From Kangiella geojedonensis (GTDB lineage Bacteria > Pseudomonadota > Gammaproteobacteria > Enterobacterales > Kangiellaceae): 64,000 nucleotides of DNA. A model generated the notes under the pieces. That model searched no databases. It saw only the letters and a list, made by a program, of their open reading frames with translations, and was not told the origin of the DNA. The position numbers and the translations under genes are program-made. The stretch covers positions 1 through 64,000 of the forward strand of contig NZ_CP010975.1 of the NCBI RefSeq assembly GCF_000981765.1, given 5' to 3'. Below, one piece after another: positions 1 through 15,707 of this stretch (positions are counted from its first letter, which is position 1; every line of letters starts with the position of its first letter).

Positions 1-1392
1 ATGTCTAGCAGCATGTGGCGAAACTGCCTGCAACGACTACAGTCAGAACTCTCTGTTACAGAGTTTAATACTTGGATAAAACCTCTCCAGGTTCGTGAAA
101 CCGATAAAGAAATGGCTTTGTTTGCGCCTAACCCTTTTTTCGTCGATTGGATCCGTCAGCAATACCTTGATCGCATTACTGAGTTTGTTACCAGCAAAGA
201 AGATAGCAACCAAATGCATATCTCTTTACACGTTGGAAATGCTCAAATAGCGGAGTCCGCATCTACTCAAGGCACTAATAATACGACGCAAGCTTCTACA
301 AAGCCGACGGTTAATCACATTGCTTCAACGCCTGTTAATAATAATCGTTCAAACGCATCGTCTAACTTCCCTCAGAACAATCTTAATAATAAGTTTACTT
401 TTAATAATTTTGTAGAAGGTAAGTCGAATCAATTAGCTAGAGCAGCTGCGGAGCAGGTAGCTGAAAACCCTGGTATTTCCTACAATCCTTTATTGATATA
501 TGGTGGCGTTGGTTTAGGTAAAACGCATTTAATGCATTCTGTGGGTAATCTCATTCTAAAAGATAAACCTGATTCAAAAATCGTTTATCTTCACTCTGAG
601 CGCTTTATGGCTAATATGGTCAAAGCGTTACAAAGCAATAGTATGGATGCCTTCAAAAATTATTACCGTTCCGTCGATGCTTTATTAATTGATGATATTC
701 AGTTTTTTGCCAATAAAGGGCGTACTCAAGAAGAGTTTTTCCACACCTTTAATAATCTCATTGAGAAAAATAAACAGGTCATTATTACCTGTGATCGCTA
801 TCCTAAAGAAATTGAAGGTCTTGAAGAGCGTCTTAAGTCTCGCTTTGGCTGGGGGTTAACTGTTGCTATTGAGCCGCCTGATTTGGAGACTCGAGTCGCC
901 ATTTTGATGAGCAAAGCCAATCAATCCAATATCGAGCTTCCTCATGAAGTCGCCTTCTTTATAGCTAAACGGATCCGTTCTAACGTTCGCGAGCTTGAAG
1001 GAGCCCTGAAGCGCGTTATCGCCAATGCACAATTTACCGGTAGATCAATCACTCTGGATTTTGTTAAAGATGCCCTGAAGGACTTAATAGCAGCTCAAGA
1101 TAAATTGATTTCTATCGATAATATACAAAAAACTGTCGCTACCTATTACAAGATTAAGGTTTCTGATCTATTATCTAAAAGACGGAGTCGGTCAATAACG
1201 CGGCCACGTCAAATGGCAATGACTTTAGCAAAAAAACTGACCAACCATAGTTTGCCAGAAATTGGTGATGCATTTGGTGGACGAGACCATACCACTGTAT
1301 TGCATGCTTGCCGAAAAATAGATGAATTAAAAAGTGAAAGTGTTGATATTGAAGAAGATTACTCTAATCTATTAAGGACTTTATCAACATAA
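1..1392 (+). CDS. dnaA: Chromosomal replication initiator DnaA
   Basis: DnaA is the AAA+ initiator that binds DnaA boxes at oriC and opens the origin. The 463-residue protein has the usual plan: N-terminal domain I (about 1-80), a variable Asn/Ser/Thr-rich linker (about 85-130), an AAA+ core with Walker A GGVGLGKT at 168-175 and Walker [10 protein letters not shown], and a C-terminal DNA-binding domain with the signature [12 protein letters not shown]. It is complete, and the window begins at its ATG, so its promoter and any upstream oriC lie outside. It heads the dnaA-dnaN-recF-gyrB series found at many bacterial origins; dnaN starts 31 bases after its stop. Confidence 0.98.
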   Translation: MSSSMWRNCLQRLQSELSVTEFNTWIKPLQVRETDKEMALFAPNPFFVDWIRQQYLDRITEFVTSKEDSNQMHISLHVGNAQIAESASTQGTNNTTQASTKPTVNHIASTPVNNNRSNASSNFPQNNLNNKFTFNNFVEGKSNQLARAAAEQVAENPGISYNPLLIYGGVGLGKTHLMHSVGNLILKDKPDSKIVYLHSERFMANMVKALQSNSMDAFKNYYRSVDALLIDDIQFFANKGRTQEEFFHTFNNLIEKNKQVIITCDRYPKEIEGLEERLKSRFGWGLTVAIEPPDLETRVAILMSKANQSNIELPHEVAFFIAKRIRSNVRELEGALKRVIANAQFTGRSITLDFVKDALKDLIAAQDKLISIDNIQKTVATYYKIKVSDLLSKRRSRSITRPRQMAMTLAKKLTNHSLPEIGDAFGGRDHTTVLHACRKIDELKSESVDIEEDYSNLLRTLST

Positions 1393-1423
1393 TAAATTAT
1401 TGGGTTTCATTAAGGGTATTCTT

Positions 1424-2527
1424 ATGCGTTTTACCATGACTCGTGATCAACTATTATCACCACTACAGTTGGTGAGTGGAGCTGTTGAAAAAAGACAAAC
1501 TTTACCAATTTTGTCCAATGTTTTGATGGTTGTTGATGATAGTAAGCTCTCACTAACTGCGACTGATCTTGAGATAGAGCTCAAAGCTCAGGTTGAGTTA
1601 GAAGGCGAGTTTGAGCCTGGTGAAATAACGGTACCCGCGCGCAAATTGCTTGATATCATTAAAAGTCTTGGAGACGGTGAGAACGTTAAGTTGGAGATGG
1701 GGGAAAATCGCTTAAGGGTATCAACTCCAGGAAGTCGTTTTAACCTATCGACAATGCCAGCCAATGAATTCCCAAATTTAGAAGAAACAGCCAGTTTAGC
1801 ATCATTAACAGTTTCTCAGCACACACTAAAAGAACTTATAGAAAAAACTCAATTTGCAATGGCGCAACAAGACGTTCGTTATTACCTCAATGGTATGCTA
1901 TTTGAGTTTGATGAAGATACCCTCACATCAGTCGCTACCGATGGGCATCGATTAGCACTATCTCGTGAATCGGTTAAGTTGGAACTTGATGAGCGTGTCA
2001 ATGCTATCATTCCAAGAAAAGGCGTCTCTGAATTAGGACGACTACTTGATCATACGGACGAGGCCTTAACCCTAAGTCTTGGCACCAACCATATTAAAAT
2101 CACCAATTCAGACTATGCTTTTACTTCAAAGTTGGTTGATGGCCGTTTCCCAGAATACGATAAGGTTCTTCCTCGCAATGGCGACAAAATTGTCATTGCT
2201 GATCGTGAAGTACTGAAGGAATCTTTATCACGAGCTTCTATCCTTTGTAACGAAAAATTCCGTGGTGTCCGCCTCATGCTCTCTGATGGGCAAGTTCGTT
2301 TACACGCGAACAACCCAGAGCAAGAAGAAGCGGAAGTTGAATTTAGTGTTGACTACCAAGGATCAGATCTTGAAATAGGTTTCAACGTCAGTTATATGAT
2401 TGACGTTATGAACACTATAAAAACTGAGCAAGTTAAATTGACCTTTATTGATGCTAACAGCAGTACTCTTATCGAAGAAGTCGATGGTGGTGAGAGTATG
2501 TATGTCGTTATGCCAATGAGACTTTAA
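1424..2527 (+). CDS. dnaN: DNA polymerase III beta sliding clamp
   Basis: The beta clamp is the ring-shaped processivity factor that holds DNA polymerase III and other clamp users on DNA. The ATG at 1424 gives 367 residues beginning MRFTMTRDQLL, matching the usual clamp N-terminus (E. coli has 366), and an AAGGG ribosome site sits just upstream. An in-frame TTG at 1400 would add eight residues that do not resemble the family, so I reject it. The C-terminus ends in the clamp-like YVVMPMRL. It lies between dnaA and recF on the same strand and is probably cotranscribed with them. Confidence 0.97.
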   Translation: MRFTMTRDQLLSPLQLVSGAVEKRQTLPILSNVLMVVDDSKLSLTATDLEIELKAQVELEGEFEPGEITVPARKLLDIIKSLGDGENVKLEMGENRLRVSTPGSRFNLSTMPANEFPNLEETASLASLTVSQHTLKELIEKTQFAMAQQDVRYYLNGMLFEFDEDTLTSVATDGHRLALSRESVKLELDERVNAIIPRKGVSELGRLLDHTDEALTLSLGTNHIKITNSDYAFTSKLVDGRFPEYDKVLPRNGDKIVIADREVLKESLSRASILCNEKFRGVRLMLSDGQVRLHANNPEQEEAEVEFSVDYQGSDLEIGFNVSYMIDVMNTIKTEQVKLTFIDANSSTLIEEVDGGESMYVVMPMRL

Positions 2528-2572
2528 TTGTACTTTAGAGCTCTGCTGATTGGTTATAGCGTTGTATAACTC

Positions 2573-6144
<3,572 letters not shown>

Positions 6145-6154
6145 TTTATCACCA

Positions 6155-6186
6155 TGAAAAAAAGGGGCTTTTTAGCCCCTTTTTTG
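6155..6186. terminator. Bidirectional rho-independent terminator between gyrB and the PPK2 gene
   Basis: The stem AGGGGCT / AGCCCCT has a small TTTT-type loop, an A-run on the left and a T-run on the right. It therefore works for gyrB on the plus strand and for the convergent kinase gene on the minus strand. Confidence 0.9.
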
Positions 6187-6193
6187 TTGATGT

Positions 6194-7090
6194 TTAAATA
6201 ATTAGCTGAGAACGGTATTCTTGAAGTTTGCTGCTTGTGTCATCATCCAGCGATGGATACTCGATATCCAGGCTGTTTAGGGTTTGTAGGATGATATCAG
6301 ACACCGTTGCTCGCATGGCAGGCTTGTTATCGGCGGGTATGCAATACCAAGGGGCCCATGGAGTAGAAGTGCTTCGTAAACAGTCCTCATAAGCTTCCAT
6401 ATACTTATCCCACAACTGACTTTCTTTTAAGTCACCCGCTGAAAATTTCCAGTTCTTGTCGGGTCTATCAATACGATCTTTAAACCGTCGGTGTTGTTCT
6501 TCCTGTGAAACATTAAGGAAAAATTTCCGTATAACGGTACCGTTAGCAACAAGATGATGTTCATGATCGTTAATGGATCGGAAACGTTGTTGCCATAAAT
6601 CGTTTTTTTCATGGGATTTCGATGTGGAAAGTTGGCTTTGATAATCAAAAGGTAATTGTTGGGAGCCTAAATACTGAGGATGAACTCTTACAACAAGAGT
6701 CTCTTCATAATAGCTCCTATTAAATATACCGATTTTCCCACGTTGTGGCAGTTGCTTGGTCGTGCGCCATAAAAAATCATGGTCAAGTTCACGTTTGGAG
6801 GGTTGTTTAAAGCTTGATACTTGAAAACCAGCAGGGTTTACGCCTTTAAATACATGGCGAATAGTACTATCTTTACCTGCCGCATCCATGGCTTGAAAGA
6901 TAAAAAGGATTGAGTACTTGTTATGAGCATACAGTTTTTGCTGTGTCTCATAGAGCTTTTTACGATTGGATTTATAAATCTTTTTATAGTGAGACTTTTT
7001 GTTTAAATTATCGAACGAGGTTTTCATGTTGTGTAACTTGAAAGAGTTATCGAAAGGAACTAGGCAAGGGTGCTCTGTCATTGAAAACAT
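6194..7090 (-). CDS. ppk2: PPK2-family polyphosphate:nucleotide phosphotransferase
   Basis: PPK2 enzymes move phosphate between inorganic polyphosphate and nucleotides. The 298-residue, single-domain protein shows a Walker A-like AMDAAGKDSTIRH, a Walker B-like IGIFNRSYYEETLVVRVH and the lid segment DRIDRPDKNWKFSAGDL, all typical of one-domain PPK2 proteins. The first ATG is supported by AGAGG five bases upstream. Whether it prefers AMP, ADP or other nucleotides cannot be read from the sequence. It is a single gene, convergent with gyrB and divergent from dodecin. Confidence 0.9.
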   Translation of the reverse strand: MFSMTEHPCLVPFDNSFKLHNMKTSFDNLNKKSHYKKIYKSNRKKLYETQQKLYAHNKYSILFIFQAMDAAGKDSTIRHVFKGVNPAGFQVSSFKQPSKRELDHDFLWRTTKQLPQRGKIGIFNRSYYEETLVVRVHPQYLGSQQLPFDYQSQLSTSKSHEKNDLWQQRFRSINDHEHHLVANGTVIRKFFLNVSQEEQHRRFKDRIDRPDKNWKFSAGDLKESQLWDKYMEAYEDCLRSTSTPWAPWYCIPADNKPAMRATVSDIILQTLNSLDIEYPSLDDDTSSKLQEYRSQLII

Positions 7091-7144
7091 AAAAACCTCT
7101 TAATAATAACTATGAATATTTTACAAATGTTAAACACTAGTACC

Positions 7145-7172
7145 TTGTTTATACAGGAAAAATACGTAATAT
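7145..7172 (+). promoter_or_regulatory. Candidate sigma-70 promoter of dodecin
   Basis: TTGTTT (7145-7150) and TAATAT (7167-7172) are separated by 16 bases and lie about 40 bases before the dodecin ATG. Only the match to the consensus supports it. Confidence 0.45.
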
Positions 7173-7213
7173 GAAAAGGGATAAATAAATCATTAATAAC
7201 AAAGGAGAGTCAT

Positions 7214-7417
7214 ATGTCAGTAGCCAAGGTTACCGAAATAATTGTTGAATCAGAAAAAAGTTTTGAAGATGCTGTGGTTCAAGGTGTGAAACGTGCGAAC
7301 AAAACCTTAGATCAAGTCAAAGCGGCTTGGGTAAAAGAGCAGCAAGCCGTTATCGAGAATGGCGATGTAGTAGGTTTTAGAGTTGTATTAAAAGTTACGT
7401 TCTTATTAAAGGATTAA
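7214..7417 (+). CDS. Dodecin, flavin-binding storage protein
   Basis: Dodecins are about 70-residue proteins that assemble into hollow 12-mers and bind FMN/riboflavin or CoA, probably buffering free flavin. The 67-residue sequence has the family pattern: VAKVTEIIVESEKSFEDAV, then the helix GVKRANKTLDQVKAAWVKEQQA, then two strands ending in FRVVLKVTFLLKD. The flavin-stacking Trp is present in AAWVKEQ. AAAGGAGAG precedes the ATG. It is a single-gene unit ended by a hairpin terminator. Confidence 0.93.
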   Translation: MSVAKVTEIIVESEKSFEDAVVQGVKRANKTLDQVKAAWVKEQQAVIENGDVVGFRVVLKVTFLLKD

Positions 7418-7440
7418 GTGATAAGTATAAGACCAGCTAT

Positions 7441-7467
7441 AAAAAGGTGCTATAAGGCACCTTTTTT
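7441..7467. terminator. Rho-independent terminator after dodecin
   Basis: AAAGGTGC-TATAA-GGCACCTTTTTT. The flanking A- and T-runs suggest it also ends the convergent YjgR gene. Confidence 0.9.
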
Positions 7468-7483
7468 ATATGCCTAATATTAA

Positions 7484-8983
7484 CTACTTGCTACCAGTCA
7501 AAGATCCTAATATACCTCTGAGTAATTTTTTTCCAAGGTTAGAACCAAGAGTTCTGGCCAAAGTTTTTAAGAAAGTTTCACCAATACCTTGGCGGTTGGA
7601 TTTTCGAGAAGAACTACGGCTTGCTTTTTTCTTAGCAGCTTTAGCCTTTTCTTCTTTCTCGCGGAGGCGCTTTGCTTCCTCCATTTCTTTTTGTTTGCGT
7701 TCTTCTAATTTCTGTTCCTTTGCCAAAAGTATTTCATAGGCAGACTCGCGATCGACAGCCTTATCGTAAACACCGTGAACAGGAGATTGTTGAAAAACTT
7801 TTTTTCGTTCAGCACTTTTTAGTGGCCCAATACGAGATTCTGGTGGGCAAATAAGCGTTTGTTGAACAATACTGGGACGGCCTTTGTCATCTAACACGGA
7901 GACTAACGCTTCACCAACGCCAAGCTGTGTGATGAGTGATTCAGCATCAAGATGAGGGTTAGGGCGGAATGTTTCGGCAGCGGTTTTAACGGCTTTAAAG
8001 TCTCTTGGAGTAAAAGCACGCAAAGCATGTTGAATGCGATTGCCTAGTTGTCCCAAGACATCATCAGGGATATCAGTGGGGTGCTGAGTAACAAAGAAGA
8101 CACCTACACCTTTAGAACGGATAAGGCGAACCACTTGCTCAATGCGATCGAGCAAGGCTTTTGGCGCACTCTCAAAAAGCAGGTGAGCTTCATCGAAAAA
8201 GAACACTAAACGGGGTTTATCAGGATCGCCCACCTCATCCAGCTCTTCGAATAACTCAGATAGAAGCCAGAGAAGGAAGGTCGAGTAAATGCGCGGGTTA
8301 AGCATCAGCTCTTTGCTGTGTAGGATGTTAATAAAACCCCGGCCGGATGTATCAGTACGCATCAGGTCTTGAATATTGAGAGCTGGCTCACCAAAGAACT
8401 GATCACCACCTGAGTTTTCGAGCACCAGCAACCGCCTAACGATAGCGGCGACACTTTGCGGGGAGACATTTCCATACTCACGCATAATCTCTTTGCGGTT
8501 ATCACTTAGCCAGTTTAGCATTGAACGTAAGTCTTTGATGTCTAATAACAAAAGACCCTGTTCATCGGCAATATCAAAAGCAATATGAAGGACACCTTCT
8601 TGAGTGTCATTGAGCTCAAGAAGGTTAGCCAGAAGGATCGGCCCCATTTCAGAAATAGTCGTACGTACGGGGTGTCCATGCTTACCGAAGACATCCCAAA
8701 AAATGACGGGGTTATCATGAGACTGATAGTTCTCGATGCCAATCTTCTCAATGCGCTCGTCAATTTTTGGATGCGAGCCAGCCGCCGCTGAAACGCCAGA
8801 TAAGTCACCCTTTACATCAGCGGTAAATACCGGCACCCCCATCTTGGAAAACCCCTCTGCTAATACCTGCAGAGTGACCGTTTTACCTGTACCCGTGGCA
8901 CCGGCGACTAGACCATGACGGTTAGCCATCTTTGGATTAAGGACAATGTGTTCTTTCTTTGGATTACCACCGATTAATAGCAT
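7484..8983 (-). CDS. yjgR: HerA-like ATPase, YjgR/DUF853 family
   Basis: This 499-residue protein belongs to the YjgR (DUF853) branch of HerA/FtsK-like P-loop ATPases. Walker A is GATGTGKT near the N-terminus, Walker B is [12 protein letters not shown], followed by the sensor-like [11 protein letters not shown]. The tail from about residue 420 is Lys/Glu- and then Lys/Ser-rich (coiled-coil, basic) and ends in a short Gly/Leu-rich segment. HerA relatives translocate DNA, but the role of YjgR itself is not established. The gene stands alone after the ubiK hairpin. Confidence 0.88.
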   Translation of the reverse strand: MLLIGGNPKKEHIVLNPKMANRHGLVAGATGTGKTVTLQVLAEGFSKMGVPVFTADVKGDLSGVSAAAGSHPKIDERIEKIGIENYQSHDNPVIFWDVFGKHGHPVRTTISEMGPILLANLLELNDTQEGVLHIAFDIADEQGLLLLDIKDLRSMLNWLSDNRKEIMREYGNVSPQSVAAIVRRLLVLENSGGDQFFGEPALNIQDLMRTDTSGRGFINILHSKELMLNPRIYSTFLLWLLSELFEELDEVGDPDKPRLVFFFDEAHLLFESAPKALLDRIEQVVRLIRSKGVGVFFVTQHPTDIPDDVLGQLGNRIQHALRAFTPRDFKAVKTAAETFRPNPHLDAESLITQLGVGEALVSVLDDKGRPSIVQQTLICPPESRIGPLKSAERKKVFQQSPVHGVYDKAVDRESAYEILLAKEQKLEERKQKEMEEAKRLREKEEKAKAAKKKASRSSSRKSNRQGIGETFLKTLARTLGSNLGKKLLRGILGSLTGSK

Positions 8984-9055
8984 AATTCTGAATTGTTATG
9001 TTCCCTGTACTCAGATTATACAATCGACGGTAAAAGGCAAGTGAGGATATAAGCA

Positions 9056-9103
9056 AAGCCGACTTAAAGTGTAAAAGATATTACATTACCTTTGAGTCGG
9101 CTT
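9056..9103 (-). terminator. Long hairpin downstream of ubiK
   Basis: AAGCCGACT (9056-9064) pairs with AGTCGGCTT (9095-9103). The stem continues as AAAG/CTTT, and an inner TGTAA/TTACA can stack on it. It lies just after the ubiK stop on the minus strand. The following T-run is poor, so it may be a weak terminator or an mRNA-end-protecting structure. Confidence 0.55.
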
Positions 9104-9116
9104 AGTGTTAGCAAGA

Positions 9117-9356
9117 TTATCGATTTTCCAGCTCTGACAATTTCTTTTCGAGCTCTTCTAGTTTTTGGCGGGTTCTTAACAAAACTTGAGTTTGGGTATC
9201 GAATTCGTCACGTGAAACCAAGTCGAGTTTACCCAGTTGGGTTTGTAAAACTTGCTTAAACTGTTTACTCATCTCATCTTTGGCAGTTTTTAGTCGTTCA
9301 GGTACTGCGTCCGATAATTTCTTTGCAATGTCGTCTAACTTCTTTGGATCAACCAT
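9117..9356 (-). CDS. ubiK: Ubiquinone biosynthesis accessory factor UbiK (BMFP/YqiC family)
   Basis: UbiK binds UbiJ and lipids and supports the soluble ubiquinone-hydroxylating complex under aerobic conditions. The 79-residue protein matches the family: MVDPKKLDDIAKKLSDAVPE, an amphipathic helix, then the C-terminal coiled coil RTRQKLEELEKKLSELE. It ends the pepQ-yigZ-sirB2-ubiK minus-strand series, 24 bases after sirB2. ubiC and ubiA are found elsewhere in this window at 48201-49626. Confidence 0.9.
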   Translation of the reverse strand: MVDPKKLDDIAKKLSDAVPERLKTAKDEMSKQFKQVLQTQLGKLDLVSRDEFDTQTQVLLRTRQKLEELEKKLSELENR

Positions 9357-9380
9357 GATTCACCTACTATCGAGAATTAA

Positions 9381-9743
9381 TTACCAAAGGGGTGGTTTGG
9401 TACGTGCTAAATAAAGAATGGTGGCAAAACTGGCGATTGCAAGGGTAAACATGATTCCTCGTAAGCCTTTGCTCTGAGTCTTAAAAGTAACGATACCAAA
9501 ACCAATGTAGAGCACAATCATGACTATCTTAGCAATAATCCATGGTTGAAACACAGCACCGTACCAAGTTGCCCATAAAGCGATACCTGTACCGAGAAGT
9601 AATGTATCAATGATGTGCGGTGTAATCTTGACCCACTTTTTTTGTAGAGCTGGACTTTGTTTAAATAGCCAAACACTGCGAAGTAAAAAGCCAAGAATAG
9701 TGATGATGGCTAAGGTCATGTGAATATGTTTAAGCGCTGTCAT
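9381..9743 (-). CDS. SirB2-family membrane protein
   Basis: A 120-residue integral membrane protein with four predicted helices, starting MTALKHIHMTLAIITILGF. It fits the SirB2 (invasion gene expression up-regulator SirB) family by length, the early His residues and the final Trp-rich end. Its biochemical role is unknown. The start overlaps the end of yigZ by 14 bases, indicating translational coupling. Confidence 0.8.
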   Translation of the reverse strand: MTALKHIHMTLAIITILGFLLRSVWLFKQSPALQKKWVKITPHIIDTLLLGTGIALWATWYGAVFQPWIIAKIVMIVLYIGFGIVTFKTQSKGLRGIMFTLAIASFATILYLARTKPPLW

Positions 9744-10407
9744 GATCTACCTTAATTGTAAGTTGCTGTTTATTTTCATAGGCCTCAACGGAAGCCAGAA
9801 AAGAATTCAGTTGCTCAGACGGCAACTGTGACATTATAACGACTTTGTCGGAGAATTGTTCTTTGATATCTTGAGCTTGATGTTCTTCAAGTAAGTACCG
9901 TATTTGATTTTGCAGATCGTAGGATACCTCTATTTCAACAGCGGTTGTATAAATACGTTGGTGAGTACTTACTATGCTTAAAGCTTCTTTAACTCCTCCA
10001 CTATAAGCTCTAGCTAAGCCACCTGTCCCAAGTTTTGTGCCGCCATAATAGCGAGTGACCACGGCGGTAATATCACCAAGTCCAGAGTGGGTGAGCACAT
10101 TGAGCATGGGCATACCTGCAGTGCCGCTAGGCTCGCCATCGTCAGAACAAGCCATTAGCGTTGTACTATCAGGGTTACCGACAATATAGGCCCAGCAATG
10201 GTGGGTGGCGTCGGGTTCGTCGGAGTTCAGTTGCTTGATAAATGCCTTTGCTTGTTTAACGGAAGGCGTAAAAACAATTCGAGTGGTGAAGCGACTTCCC
10301 TTGATGATTTCTTCAAAAATGCAGGGTTGGTTAACCGGATGGTTTGGAACTCGATAGGAAGGGGGAGCGGCCGCAGGCTTATCCTGCGGCGCTGTAGGTT
10401 TACTCAT
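9730..10407 (-). CDS. yigZ: YigZ/IMPACT family protein
   Basis: The 225-residue protein carries the UPF0029/IMPACT signature: GSRFTTRIVF, HHCWAY, the SDDGEPSGTAGMPML block, and VVTRYYGGTKLGTGGLARAY. A C-terminal ferredoxin-like domain follows. In eukaryotes IMPACT influences GCN2; the bacterial role is unclear. The first 25 residues are a Pro/Ala-rich extension. It starts three bases after pepQ, the same pairing as in E. coli (pepQ-yigZ). Confidence 0.92.
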   Translation of the reverse strand: MSKPTAPQDKPAAAPPSYRVPNHPVNQPCIFEEIIKGSRFTTRIVFTPSVKQAKAFIKQLNSDEPDATHHCWAYIVGNPDSTTLMACSDDGEPSGTAGMPMLNVLTHSGLGDITAVVTRYYGGTKLGTGGLARAYSGGVKEALSIVSTHQRIYTTAVEIEVSYDLQNQIRYLLEEHQAQDIKEQFSDKVVIMSQLPSEQLNSFLASVEAYENKQQLTIKVDHDSA

Positions 10408-10410
10408 TGC

Positions 10411-11733
10411 TTATTTTAAATAAGCGCGAGTTAAGTTGCGGTGGCCTGTTTCGGTTACCGCAATATCGTCTTCAATACGAATGCCGCCATACGGTCGGAA
10501 CTCTTCGATACGATCCCAATTAATGCTTGAACCATGCTCGCTGGTCTTTAGATCGGCAAGTAACGACTTGATGAAATATAGCCCTGGCTCAATGGTTAAG
10601 ATCTGGTTCTTTTCGATCGGACGGGTATTACGTAAGAACGGATGTTCTTGTGGTGGCGGCGCTGGATCGCCATCAGCGTTGGACTGGTGTCCACCTACAT
10701 CGTGTACCTGTAGACCAATTTGATGACCGAGGCCATGCGGGAAGAAGGTGCGTGTAACGCCATTTTCTAGCATAGACTCAGGGCTCATGTCGCAGATCTT
10801 GTATTGATTCAATACTTTAGCGATTTCTAGGTGAGTATCGACATGAAGATCAACGTAAGACTGACCTGGTTTGACGCGATCAACCACACTAAGGTGCAAC
10901 TGCTCCATGGTGTTGATCAAATCAGCAAACTCGGTATTTTTATCAAAAGCGTAGGTACGCGTAATATCCGCATCATAACTGTTGTAGCGCGCACCGGCGT
11001 CAATTAAGAAGGTGCGGTGTTCGCTTGGGCGCTCAGTATCGTAATGCATGTAGTGCAAAATCGAGGCATTTTCATTGAGCGCTACGATACTGTTATAAGG
11101 AAGTTGTGCTTCGTGATGGCCGCTTGCTAGCAAGTAGGCTAGGTGAATCTCAAGCTCGGAACCTTGGTTATAAAACATATCGCGAGCAGCCATGTGGCCC
11201 ATCGCAGCACGTTTGTTGGCTAGCGCTGAACATTCAATCTCATAATCGGTTTTGATCGCACGGTGCCAATTAATTTCATTAATTAAATTACCAGGATTGA
11301 TAGCGTCAAAGTCTTCATCTAAAAATGGGTAGGCCATTTCACCAATGAAGGCGATGGTGCCGCTGGATGGCATAAAAGCGCGAACTTCATCTTTTTTGCG
11401 CATCATCTTGATGTCGAAGTGCTCAACCCAGAAACCATCAGGGTCACCAGCAACTTTATGCCAGAAATCAACGGGTTGGTAATAACACAGGGTGCGCTCG
11501 CCCTTCGCCGAAATAATAATCGTACTGTCGTGCAGATCCGAGTGCGGAACGAAGCTGTTAAAGTGGAAGTTCGATTTAAACGGGTAGGACATATCGTCCA
11601 AGAAAATACCGTGCAGTGAGCCAGCTGGAATTAACAAGTGGTCAAAACCGTGGCGCTGCATCGCGTCTTGGTAACGCTTGGTAATCGTGTCAATGTGCTC
11701 AGAGAATAAAGGTTTTAGCTCTGCGTCAGTCAT
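10411..11733 (-). CDS. pepQ: Xaa-Pro dipeptidase (prolidase) PepQ
   Basis: PepQ is a dinuclear-metal peptidase that cleaves dipeptides with C-terminal proline. With the ATG at 11733 it has 440 residues (E. coli 443). The C-terminal pita-bread fold has metal ligands in LIDAGARYNSYDADITRTYAF, HGLGHQIGLQVHD, and the terminal GIRIEDDIAVTE. A TTG at 11766 could extend the N-terminus by 11 residues but looks unlike the family. It is divergent from fadBA, as in E. coli, and leads the pepQ-yigZ-sirB2-ubiK series. Confidence 0.93.
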   Translation of the reverse strand: MTDAELKPLFSEHIDTITKRYQDAMQRHGFDHLLIPAGSLHGIFLDDMSYPFKSNFHFNSFVPHSDLHDSTIIISAKGERTLCYYQPVDFWHKVAGDPDGFWVEHFDIKMMRKKDEVRAFMPSSGTIAFIGEMAYPFLDEDFDAINPGNLINEINWHRAIKTDYEIECSALANKRAAMGHMAARDMFYNQGSELEIHLAYLLASGHHEAQLPYNSIVALNENASILHYMHYDTERPSEHRTFLIDAGARYNSYDADITRTYAFDKNTEFADLINTMEQLHLSVVDRVKPGQSYVDLHVDTHLEIAKVLNQYKICDMSPESMLENGVTRTFFPHGLGHQIGLQVHDVGGHQSNADGDPAPPPQEHPFLRNTRPIEKNQILTIEPGLYFIKSLLADLKTSEHGSSINWDRIEEFRPYGGIRIEDDIAVTETGHRNLTRAYLK

Positions 11734-12054
11734 ATCACTACCATAAAAATTTGAGACAATAAGCAATCATTATTTCAGATCGGGCCGTGAGGGGGCAAGG
11801 AAAGAATGGGTTAATCAAGCAAAGTTATTGCTTGGGATTGGCTCAAAGGATGATTGTTGATTTTGTGACCAAAGCGATAGCAAGAGCTTTTGTTACGTCA
11901 AAAAGTTCGCTATGATTGGTCAGACCAGATAGAGCCGTAGAGATGTGTTGTGACCTCTGGGCGGGTTGAAGTACACTGGATTGCCCTAATCTACTTTAAT
12001 CAGAACGGTCAGAAGTTCAATTCCATCATCTGATAACCAAAACGGAGAAACAGA
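11734..12054. other. Intergenic control region between pepQ and fadB
   Basis: This 321-base divergent region has no open frame I would support. It contains the FadR-like operator at 11915-11930 and a weaker related sequence at 12003-12018 (GAAC-N8-GTTC). ACGGAGA lies shortly before the fadB ATG. Confidence 0.6.
11915..11930. promoter_or_regulatory. FadR-like operator
   Basis: The sequence ATTGGTCAGACCAGAT contains the symmetrical core TGGTC-N-GACCA, the hallmark of FadR operators. FadR is the acyl-CoA-responsive GntR regulator that represses beta-oxidation genes in gammaproteobacteria. Its position about 125 bases before fadB makes the assignment sensible. FadR itself is not in the window. 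Confidence 0.7.
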
Positions 12055-15409
<3,355 letters not shown>

Positions 15410-15417
15410 AAACTCAA

Positions 15418-15443
15418 CAAAGGCTTCTTCGGAAGCCTTTTTA
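15418..15443. terminator. Rho-independent terminator after fadA
   Basis: AAAGGCTTC-TTCG-GAAGCCTTTTT: a nine-base stem with a UUCG-type loop and a T-run. The flanking A's mean it can also serve the convergent small gene on the minus strand, whose stop codon lies in it. Confidence 0.9.
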
Positions 15444-15572
15444 ATGATGCGGGCGTTTTGTTTTGGCTTTGTGTTTGTAAGAGAAGATAGATTTTCCTGT
15501 AACGCCAGCATAGCCAACAATGACAATAAACACGCAGATAACACTAACGAATAACCAGCTGAAAAGAGACAT
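15441..15572 (-). CDS. Small single-pass membrane peptide (43 residues)
   Basis: This short frame encodes MSLFSWLFVSVICVFIVIVG followed by YAGVTGKSIFSYKHKAKTKR and PHH. It is one clear membrane helix (about 5-23) and a very basic C-terminal tail (several Lys/Arg/His), a classic N-out/C-in small membrane protein. An ideal AGGAGG site lies six bases before the ATG, the best ribosome site in the neighbourhood, so I regard it as real. The stop sits in the fadA terminator. I do not recognise the family. It stands between convergent fadA and the end of rep. Confidence 0.7.
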   Translation of the reverse strand: MSLFSWLFVSVICVFIVIVGYAGVTGKSIFSYKHKAKTKRPHH

Positions 15573-15678
15573 GGTACACCTCCTGTGACCTTTACCAATG
15601 ATTTAATATTGCCGATAAACAAGGAGATAAGCAAGAGGCAGTTTGTAATAAATTGAAAAAGAAAATAAAAGGGCTATG

Positions 15679-15707
15679 TAGACGACAGCACGTAAGAATG
15701 ACGTCTA
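15679..15707 (-). terminator. Possible weak terminator at the end of rep
   Basis: TAGACG pairs with CGTCTA across the rep stop codon. On the minus strand a T-rich stretch follows (CCCTTTTATTTTC). The stem is short. Confidence 0.35.

Noticed and set aside
1400-1423. N-terminal extension of dnaN from a TTG
   Set aside because: It adds residues unlike the clamp family, and the ATG at 1424 has a proper AAGGG site.
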